Source: Davidsoniella eucalypti (lineage: Eukaryota > Ascomycota > Sordariomycetes > Microascales > Ceratocystidaceae). From it: DNA of 64,000 nucleotides. A program made the position numbers and the translations under genes. The stretch covers positions 82,665 through 146,664 of the forward strand of contig RMBW01000078.1 in the NCBI GenBank assembly GCA_004009845.1, given 5' to 3'. Shown here piece by piece: positions 56,414 through 64,000 of the stretch (the first letter of the stretch is position 1; each line of letters begins with the position of its first letter). Below the pieces are notes generated by a model, which worked only from the letters and a program-made list of their open reading frames with translations, was not told the origin of the DNA and did no database searches.

Positions 56414-57463
56414 ATGGCATTATTAGGCTACAACAAGCGGGCCAACCGCATTTTGTTCCTGTTCTCTGCTGGTATCACCATTCTATTCTCGGCGTTTCAC
56501 TTCCAGTATATCGATCAAGACCGCATGTGTCCTACGGACCCAGATGAGCAGTTCGGTGTTCCAGGAACTTGTTACTACGAAGCTACCAAACCATATATAC
56601 GTGCCGCCCTTGGAACACACCTTGCGACAATCCTGCCCGCATCATTGCTAGCACTTTTGCAGTTCGTACCTAGGATCCGCCAGCGATACATCTGGTTACA
56701 TAGAATAGTGGGTAGAGTCAATGTCTGTCTCTCGGTAGTAGGCGTGGTATCATGCTTCGTTATGGCGCGGTATGCACTGGGGGCCACGGTTAATTCTATG
56801 GCGGCAATCTGGACGTTAGGGGTATGTTTTCTGGGAGCACTAGGTTCTGGAGTAGTCAGTATCAAATGTCGCCGTTTGGATTTGCATAGGGTATGGATGT
56901 TGAGAGCTTGGTCCTGGGTGAGTTTGTTTTATGCATATCAAGTTCTTTGTCCGATGTATTAACTTCTACTTAGGGTCTTTCCATCATTACCTTGCGCATT
57001 CTAATGATGGTTTTCACTTTGAATACTTGGGACGTCACATATTACGTCACAAAATCCTGTGGCGAAGTGGCATATCTTCTAAAGAACAATCATGCCCTTT
57101 TAGTGCAGAGATATCCCGCCTGTGAACCATACCTTGCAGGTACTAATACAGACCAATGGACTTTGATTTCTGCAACTATGGCAAACGACGATGTTGTCGA
57201 AACGTCAGGCATAGCACAATTGTGGCTTGGGACCTGTATGTGGTTGGCACTAGCCATACATGTGGTCTTCACGGAGATATATGTAAGTGAATACGCATCT
57301 TTCCACGTCATCAAAGACAAGCTACTAATATGATTGCTCATAGCTGGGACTCACATGGCCTGAGGATGAGCGTCTTTATAAGCTATCAGTAAAGCCCAAA
57401 GAAATATCAGCAAGTGAAGATAATGACAATTTGTCGCCGGAATCCCGCTCACTACTAGAATGA
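56414..57463 (+). CDS. DUF2306 multi-pass membrane protein, three exons
   Basis: Exons 56414-56917, 56974-57282 and 57344-57463, all phase 0, give 310 residues. It has about six hydrophobic segments: RILFLFSAGITILFSAF near residue 12, a stretch around ALGTHLATILPASLLALLQF, VCLSVVGVVSCFVMARYALG, IWTLGVCFLGALGSGVVSI, and two more in exon 2. The family hallmarks are HRIVGRVNV and the pair LHRVWMLRAWSW, whose His and Arg residues resemble the haem- or metal-binding arrangement of related membrane proteins. DUF2306 proteins have no settled function. The C-terminal 30 residues are acidic and cytosolic. Confidence 0.88.
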
Positions 57464-57717
57464 ATTTGATAAAGATGGTGGTGATAGAGTAGTAGGATAT
57501 CAGCCTAGAAATAATCATGGTTTCACTAGCCTCTTAGGTACTTTATTTAACTTGAATTACTATTCAACGTCTGCAAATACAATCGATGATACATTCTGGT
57601 CGGTAGTAGTTGGCTAGTGCTATCTTCGGGAGAATATGGCCATTTTCAGACACGCATAAACTTTGGGCATCTCTTATGACTTTTTAAGTTCTAAAATTGT
57701 GTCTAGACACTACGTCT

Positions 57718-58650
57718 CTTGATAAATGATACCGGCATCTGTCTTAATCAAGAGGTTGGCAATATCAGGATGACCGTTGTCGCGAGCATATCTAAGAGCA
57801 GTCCAACCATAAAGATCCATGGTTGGTTAGCACCTTTTTCAATCAAAAGCCCAGCAACATTAAAATGGCCCTTAGAGCAAGAACTTTGAAGAGCAGTCCA
57901 ACCACTGGAAGTCTCTGGTTGATGTTAGCACCCTTCTCAACCAAGAGATTTAGTGGCACTATATGACCTTCAGTACAGGAACGTCTTAGAGCTGTCCAAC
58001 CGTTCGATGTTTCATGATTGACATTGACACCCTTTTCAATCAAGATGCCAGCTCTCTCTTCTGCCATACCCGGAACATAACAGATGTGACTCCACCAATA
58101 TTCCCTGACATAGCAGGAAAATCCTATAGTGGCAGTGCCATCTGGCTCGTAAAGCTGATTGTTGGAGCTATTCTGTACTTCTGGCAGAGACAGATATCTA
58201 TAGCATATCATATATCGTACAGGATTTCGTTGGTCTTCGCTGGAACACAAGAAAGAGGCTGGCCGTGTAGCTGAATGGAAGTTTGGAGCAAGAATTCCTT
58301 GGCAGTCTGGTGTATCAAATGAACTGTAGACTCTTTATCTTGAATAAAAACAAAGAGGCCATGTAAGTCTCGTAGGCTGGTCTTGATGATTTCAGGGCTA
58401 AAGTGAATGCATCTAGATCTCTGTAACCTTAGGTTCAGTGCAGTGCCTATTTCTGTGACTGTTAGTGGGCGACGTGCACCAACTACAATCTGAAGAATAA
58501 GGATGGCCTCTTCCAGATAGGCAGGCTCGATTCGTTGTAAAATCCTTTGGTGGGCGTCATTGACAGTGGTGAATAACATCAAGTTCACTGACATGAAATC
58601 CAAGCCTTTTTGATATATGATGAAATCAACAGCCAGTCATCCATCAATCT
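57718..58650 (-). pseudogene. Frameshifted relic of a PNP-NACHT-ANK receptor
   Basis: Reads as a second copy of the receptor gene at 38321-42367, on the same strand. Nucleotides 57960-58625 align with about 39780-40385 of the intact gene at roughly 95% identity by eye. Blocks such as LQRIEPAYLEEAILILQIV and HLIHQTAKEFLLQTSIQLHG are shared. Reading is broken by a 5-base insertion near 58204-58213 (extra CATAT), small deletions near 58570, and further losses in the repeats. Only three or four ankyrin units remain, and PNP and NACHT sequences are absent. Its last unit keeps RYARDNGHPDIANLLI where the intact gene stops early. The gene end at 58650 abuts the LINE relic. Confidence 0.92.
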
Positions 58651-58679
58651 AGAAGATGTTGGGGTTTTGACAGGTCCCA

Positions 58680-60086
58680 GTTCTACCACAAGGCTAAGTG
58701 ATGTGCCAAGCGCCGGTCCACCCTAGTCCCGCAGCTCGCCAGTGAGGCCGAAGTATGGGACTGCATGAAAAATGTCAAGTCGAAATCCCCTGGACATGAC
58801 CAGTTGACTGCGTCTGTTCTCAAGCATGTGTGGACGAGCCCACGGAGAACATGGCTAGTTAAACTCACAAACCCATGTCTGGTCCTCGGCCAGAGAAAAG
58901 CGGAAGTCATAATCACCCCAAAGCCCAATAAAGATGACTTGACCAACCCCTCAAATTGGAGACCTATTTCCCTCCTACACATTATTGGCAAAGGGGTGAA
59001 AAGACTGGCCGATAGACGACTGACCTTCTAAGCTATTAAGGCTAAGGCCACTGCTCCCGAACACTTTGGGGCTCTGCCTGGGAGCTGCCATCAACTTGGT
59101 GGAATCTTTGGTTCATGATGTCCGTGACTCCTGGACCATGAGGAAGGTGCCTTTGATAGCATTCAGCCTGGACGCCTGGCGGTCCGACTTACTGAAAAAG
59201 GATGGCCGGGGCTGCATCCTTCGACTCCTGTATGTTTGCTCACTTCCGGCTCGGGGGGAATATCAGTGGCTTTCAGCCGATCCCGCACGGACTTCCGCAA
59301 GGGTCCCCCACATATCCTATTCTCTTCCTACACTTCTTGGAGCCACTCCGTCTAGTTTTGGGTGCGTAGACGATGTTGCTTTCCTCTGTTCCGCCAACAC
59401 TTTGACGGAATCCTCCCGCCTGGCTGCTACTCGTGTTACCCAAGCCAGAGAGTGGTGGTGCCGTGACAACGGCCTCTCCCTCGCTGATGGCAAGACAGAG
59501 TTCCAGCACTTCCACAGAACAAGACAAGAATCCCCTGACATAGATTGATGGGGTTGCACACGCTGCTAACGAGTCCACGAGGTGGCTAGGAGTATACCTA
59601 GACACCAAGTTGCGATTCAAGACACACGTTCAACACTGGACGTCCAAAGCGTCCGCAGTCGCGGCACACGTGCGCAGTTTGGGTAATACTGTCCGAGGGT
59701 GTCCAACACACCTTCCAAGGTCAGCCTCACTTTCGGCAGCGCTCCAGTTCTCCTGTATGCAACTGGTACTGTGGAAAGACTATTTCCATAGGCAACCGTT
59801 CCGCTCCAACTGCTCAGGCTTCTCGGCAAACGCAGTCAACAGAGCACTGAAAAATACTGCTCGATCCTTCCTGCCGGTGTACCAAAATACACTTATACCT
59901 GCACTCCTCCGGGAGGCAGGTGTCATGCCAGCGGACCTCGTCCTCGATGAAATTCGAGAGAAGTCTGCCAGCCGCATGGATAGCTGTGGCCCTAAACTAG
60001 GTCAGTCTGACCTTCGGGCCAAACTCCGGCTAAACCGCCACCTCCCACGCCGTGTCCTGCTCCCTAGGACCGCACACGAAGCGTGA
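58680..60086 (+). mobile_element. Degenerate non-LTR (Tad-like LINE) reverse transcriptase relic
   Basis: Pieces of an RT domain in order but in changing frames: KSPGHDQLTASVLKHVW, then AEVIITPKPNKDD with NWRPISLL, then HFGALPG, LVESLVHDV, LIAFSLD, GLPQGSPTYPILF, CVDDVAFL (the YxDD catalytic box, here with Cys for Tyr), LSLADGKTEFQHFHR, WLGVYLDTKLRFKTHV, and IPALLREAGVMPADLVLDEI. At least four frameshifts and stops separate them. No 5' ORF1 or intact RNase H is seen, so it is a truncated dead copy. It is GC-rich relative to nearby spacers and keeps many CpG sites, so it shows no heavy RIP. Confidence 0.9.
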
Positions 60087-60830
60087 TCTCTGTCAAGCAC
60101 TGGCCCTAGTGCAACAAAGCCAACGCCCCATGATAAATTCTGCACTCAAGAATGCCTCCTGGGTCTCCAGAGGGGCACTCCATTGGATGTCCAATGTCCC
60201 AATTGGGAGTTACATCAGGCTGCTGTCAAGTCAAGCTTTGCGGGGGTGTATCTCCACCCTATAACCATGGCAGAGTTGTGTGTGGTTATCAAAAACCAGC
60301 TAGACACTGACCTGGACTCATATTGCCAAGTGACCTCAGCACAGGGGTTCATTGGGTCCATTGTCAAACTCACTGCACACCCTTATGGGTATACATTTGT
60401 AGGCAAAGCTGTTGTAAATGCATGCCTCCCTATTATCAAGTATGAGATGCTAGTGTATGATCGGTTGTACAGCTTGCAGGGCTCCATTGTGCCAGTATGT
60501 TTAGGCTACATGTCACTGGAAAAGAATCTCTGTATAAATCTTCAGATAAACAGACATATTCTTCTAATGTCATACTCAGGTCGACCAGTGGCCAGTCTAG
60601 AGGAGACTAATGTTAATTTCTTGGAATCCAAACTTTATGGGCTAGGAGTTGGCCACGGTGATATCAGAGGGCCGAACGTTTTATACCACGAACAGTACAA
60701 CCGATATATGATCATCGACTTTGATCGTTCCCGTTTATATCCGCTAGAACCAAAACATCATCCCAAGAGAAACGGCCAGGACAACATGAGCGATGAGGAA
60801 GTTCAAAACAAAAGGCCCTATCTTCAATAA
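60087..60830 (+). pseudogene. Atypical protein-kinase-like fragment
   Basis: An open frame of 247 codons beginning right after the TGA that ends the LINE relic. It reads FCTQECLLGLQRGTPLDVQC then NWELHQAAVK, a Cys-containing lead-in seen in many fungal kinase-like proteins. Next come QVTSAQGFIGSIVKLTAHPY and GYTFVGKAVV, then the catalytic loop HGDIRGPNVLY (HRD replaced by HGD, with the Asn kept) and MIIDFDRSRL (DFG replaced by DFD). The end, KRNGQDNMSDEEVQNKR, looks complete. There is no ATG before the conserved lead-in; the first in-frame ATG is at 60267, inside the domain. I treat it as a 5'-truncated remnant, though an unseen upstream exon is possible. Confidence 0.75.
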
Positions 60831-61714
60831 GTTTTTAATAGTCGGAGTAGACTTTCGGATCTTCATGATTTCTTTGTTTGTTAAGGTTAGGGATTAGCTT
60901 TTACATGTCTACCTATCATTTGAATTTTATAAATGTATAAACTTTCATGTACAGGGCTATTCGACCTCTAGGGGTAGCCACCTTTGAACTGAGACATATC
61001 CTACTAAAGATGCCAAGATATAGAGCATGATGAGACAATTAGCTATACATATTTCTTGAAAGAAGGATAATAGTCTGGGAAAAGGTAGTGGGTGTTTTTG
61101 GCTGATACATTTCGCTTCTCATATACTAATTGTAAAACTATTTCTGATTTCACAATTCAACTTTTGACTTTAGGGCCGCATCAGCTGTTCTTTCCGTTTC
61201 CTGGATGTTGCCTACCTAACTGCGAAGCACAGCACCGCCATTTATTGTCGCATGATGTTTGGTTGTAATATAGCTCTTTATTTAATGAAATGTCATAATA
61301 ATGTTTCAATTTTGAGTCTCATGAGCATACATTCTAAATCAAAAAAAAGAAAGAACGACTGTTTCGATTTCCTCGGGCGCAGGTGGCGGCCCCCCTGTCA
61401 CAAGATGATAGATGGGGAAACTACTTCGACAGGGCGCGTCATAGGGTAGGGCAGCTGATTTGCGCAGCTTATCGTTATCGCCATTGCTCATAGCTGCAAT
61501 TACGATTGTACGGTCCCTGGATCGCAACACTGCTGATTACCATCTTGTCTCCTCTTTGAGCGCGTCTTTATCTTCTTTTTATTGTTCTCTCTCCTTTTGT
61601 TGAACTTTTAGTTCGTCTCAATTAATCTTCACCCAATCGTTCTCTACCATTCACCTTCTAAAACGTCGTCTAAACCCACAACACTCTTTAAGCACGAACC
61701 CTCTCTACTACGCC
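60831..61714. other. spacer with one arm of an inverted repeat
   Basis: Contains the 41-base arm at 60920-60960 and then the promoter and pyrimidine-rich leader of the S1/P1 nuclease gene (about 61560-61714). No other gene seen. Confidence 0.5.
60920..60960 (+). repeat. 41-base inverted repeat, arm A
   Basis: Begins TTGAATTTTATAAATG and ends CAGGGCTAT. It matches the reverse complement of 63691-63731 at 40 of 41 positions by hand comparison. The arms are 2.7 kb apart and bracket the S1/P1 nuclease gene. Confidence 0.88.
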
Positions 61715-62694
61715 ATGAAGCTCTCTGCTATCACCGTCTCCTCCTTAGCCGTGATTCCCGGTGCTGCTGCCTGGGGCTCTCTCGGCCACATCACCACCGC
61801 CTACGTCGCTTCGGGCTTCGTCTCCAACACGACGCAAGCTTATCTCCAAGAGCTGCTACACTCGAACAGCGAAGACTACCTCGCCAACATCGCCACTTGG
61901 GCTGACTCGATCCGCTACACCAAATGGGGACGTTTTACGAGCAACTTCCACTTCATCGACGCTAAGGACTCGCCCCCGCACGAGTGCAATGTTGACTTTG
62001 ACCGCGACTGCAAGGAGTCCGGCTGCATAGTGACTGCTCTGGCCAACTATACCTTGCGTGCGACTGATATGAGCTTGCCGATGCTACAGCGCCAGGACGC
62101 AGCCAAGTTCGTCGTTCACTTCATCGGCGACCTGCACCAACCGCTACACAACGAGGATGTTGCGCGTGGCGGCAACGGCATCAGGGTAAAATGGAATGGC
62201 GCAAACCTCAACCTCCATCATGTGTGGGATTCGTCGATTGCTGAGAAGTGGCTCGGCGTTCATGGCAAGCCAAATGTATACGCCGGCCCGTGGGCCAAGA
62301 CGCTGATCCACGAGATCCAGGAGGGCAAGTTTGCTAAGGAGGCCGAGTCGTGGCTGGATGGCTTGGATTTCAAGGATCCCAATGCCACGGCGCTGATGTG
62401 GTCGCGCGAGTGCAACAAGCTTGTGTGCTCCCACGGTAAGTCATTTTCACACTGTCTCTCATTCTGTATTACATGTTCGACAATACTGACTATTTCTATT
62501 CAGTCCTTCCTGAGGGACCTGAAGCCATCTCTAGCCAGGAACTCTCTGGCGACTACTATCTGAAGGCCAGTCTGGTGATCGAGAAAGCTGTTGCTCAGGC
62601 TGGTTACCGCATGGCTGCGTGGCTGGACCACATCGCCGACGAGGTTGCGGCTAAAGCTGTAGTTGCTATCCCTAGCATAGATGGTGAGCTGTAA
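61715..62694 (+). CDS. Secreted S1/P1 nuclease, two exons
   Basis: Zinc-dependent single-strand nuclease and 3'-nucleotidase of the S1/P1 type. Exons 61715-62435 and 62504-62694 (donor GTAAGT, acceptor TTCAG) give 303 residues. The signal peptide (1-19) ends GAAA, so the mature enzyme starts at Trp20, as required because that N-terminal Trp binds zinc. Numbered from it, His6 (WGSLGH), Asp45 (TWAD) and His60 (SNFH) fall exactly where P1 nuclease has them. HFIGDLHQPLH and HHVWDSS give the remaining ligands. Sequons NTT, NYT and NAT fit secretion. It probably serves phosphate and nucleoside scavenging. The C-terminus lacks any anchor. Confidence 0.95.
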
Positions 62695-63295
62695 GATATC
62701 AGTGGGTGGCATATCATGGATTAGAGAAGCAAGGCCATTTTCCTGGCGTGGCTCTGGTTGATAAGCGAGCAATAAAGGCATATATACGGCTAGCAAGTTT
62801 GCATAATGCACTAACCCATAACAAATACCATAATACAAGCACCAGAACAAGCAATTGACTTGTTATAACACCAAGAGTCCTATAAACATAAATTTCTGTA
62901 GTTTGGCTATCGAATATTGTTGATTTAACATCTACCTACCGTCGTTGCATTAGCTTTAGAATCGTCCTGACATCTTCACTTTAGCTAACTATCTATGAAC
63001 TCTGTTCTGGTCTTACTTTCCATCCATATCTTTTTCCGGTTGTGAGAAGTGCCGTAAATTCCCGCCAGTGTCCTCTCTCTTTGTTTGACTGACAAGCCAC
63101 ATCCTCACAGGCAGTTATGTTCCTACCGGTCATGGTACTTCCCAAAGTAATCATCTCCGTTTCCGGACACTAGGGTGTGATGGAACTTAATTTTGATAAA
63201 GCCGTGAGGCTAGACGTAGACACCACTTCCAAGTGGACAGCATTCTATTTGTTCACGCCACCATCCCTAGTAACTAAGTTGTAGTTTCCAGTCAT

Positions 63296-63363
63296 GGTGT
63301 AGTGGTTATACACATGACCGACCTCGCATAAGGTAGTTAGTTTAAATCCAGCTGGGGCAAAAC
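63296..63363 (+). pseudogene. tRNA-derived relic
   Basis: GGTGTAGTGGTTATA matches a Pol III box A and D arm of Val/Glu-type tRNAs. About 40 bases on, AGTTTAAATCC stands where box B (GGTTCGAATCC) would be. TGGGGCA resembles a tRNA 3' end. Box B and its stem differ from a good T arm mainly by C-to-T and G-to-A changes (GTTAG opposite CCAGC). The anticodon arm does not fold, so this is a dead tRNA copy or the head of a SINE, not a functional gene. Confidence 0.5.
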
Positions 63364-63690
63364 TACTACTGAAGTCTACCCTATGCTTATAGTAGTGCGT
63401 CTGAGCGTTTGAGCAGCCTCTCCACCTACGAAGTTCTGAGAAGGTAGATGCCAGGTAGTAACCATACTGTTCTAAAAAGTTTTATAATACAAGTAGCTAC
63501 AAAATGCTTGGAGGTTTTGAGACAGGCTCCCAACGAGGTGGGATTTCCCGGAAAGGATTAGAAGTTGAAAGTGCAGGCATAGCATAAGTACAACGAACCT
63601 ATAACACATGTTCTTTAATTCGGTAGCCTGTCACTGTTGAGAAGTAGGTTGTCCTTCACCTTACATATATTAGGATTAGCTCAGGGTCAG

Positions 63691-63731
63691 ATAGCCCTGG
63701 ACATGAAAGTTTATACATTTATAAAATTCAA
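63691..63731 (-). repeat. 41-base inverted repeat, arm B
   Basis: Reverse complement of 60920-60960 with a single mismatch. A few further bases match beyond the inner end, then similarity is lost. No flanking target-site duplication is obvious by eye. Confidence 0.88.
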
Positions 63732-64000
63732 CCTTCCCTCCTACAACCCTTTGGGATACCTTTGAGTTCACGGTGCCTCCTCCTTTGTCCAAAGACGAAA
63801 AATTACCCTTCATCGTGGGGTTTTAAGAGCGACTAGCACATATCACCAATGTCGTTGTCTATTCTCTCGCATCTATTGATTTATTTCATGATGCTCCGTT
63901 TTGTGAAGCCTTGAGCCTGTTTCTCCCCCTCTCGAGGGTCATTCTCACCAACGACGGCCCACCCCCCTTTTCTCTACACTTTTCTCGATCGCTGGTCCCC

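Larger units (their letters stand above)
62695..64000. other. right-end spacer
   Basis: The 3' region of the nuclease gene, a decayed tRNA-like sequence at 63296-63363 and the repeat arm at 63691-63731. The last 250 bases are C/T-rich and could be the leader of a gene beyond the window. No coding sequence recognised. Confidence 0.5.

Noticed and set aside
60087..60830. Kinase-like frame as an integral domain of the LINE polyprotein
   Set aside because: A stop codon separates it from the LINE frame, and the same lead-in occurs in free-standing fungal kinase-like proteins, so a fused origin is not supported.

Overview
The window is nuclear DNA of a filamentous ascomycete (Pezizomycotina; class not resolved). 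The evidence is short GT-AG introns of about 50 to 260 bases in most genes, AT-rich spacers, tRNA genes of eukaryotic type (one with a 13-base intron), fungal-only families (HET domain, Rtf2, long CENP-O, fungal L-amino-acid oxidase, PL4 rhamnogalacturonan lyase) and a Tad-like LINE relic. I rebuilt the spliced genes by hand: each junction below keeps frame and joins conserved family sequence.

Layout. 0.5-8.6 kb: complete TOR kinase gene (minus, six exons). 10.8-18.1 kb: Rtf2-like factor, glucosidase II beta subunit, a GCIP-like protein and a secreted rhamnogalacturonan lyase. 18.1-23.2 kb: a gene-free stretch ending in tRNA-Ser(AGA). 23.6-26.0 kb: HET-domain gene. 28.1-30.3 kb: secreted L-amino-acid oxidase. 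33.9-35.1 kb: membrane-anchored DUF6454-like protein, with gene-poor DNA on both sides. 38.3-42.4 kb: the most striking gene, a PNP-NACHT-ankyrin NOD-like receptor with 99-base repeats that are nearly identical and show no length change. 43.2-45.3 kb: two tandem, related single-pass membrane proteins. 45.5-57.5 kb: housekeeping block (carboxypeptidase S, HPRT, tRNA-Gly, OXLD1-like protein, CENP-O, Dpm3, DUF2306 membrane protein). 57.7-60.8 kb: a junk island made of a frameshifted second copy of the receptor, a broken LINE reverse transcriptase and an atypical kinase-like fragment, packed head to tail. 61.7-62.7 kb: S1/P1 nuclease. 62.7-64.0 kb: spacer with a decayed tRNA-like sequence and one arm of an inverted repeat.

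How the parts relate. Housekeeping genes (TOR growth control, ER glycoprotein folding through Gtb1 and Dpm3, purine salvage, kinetochore) alternate with accessory genes. The HET gene, the intact receptor and the receptor relic make this a plausible non-self recognition (heterokaryon incompatibility or innate immunity) neighbourhood, with receptor copies arising and dying locally. The secreted or vacuolar degradative enzymes (rhamnogalacturonan lyase, L-amino-acid oxidase, carboxypeptidase S, S1 nuclease) fit a saprotroph or plant-associated life. That lifestyle is an inference from gene content only.
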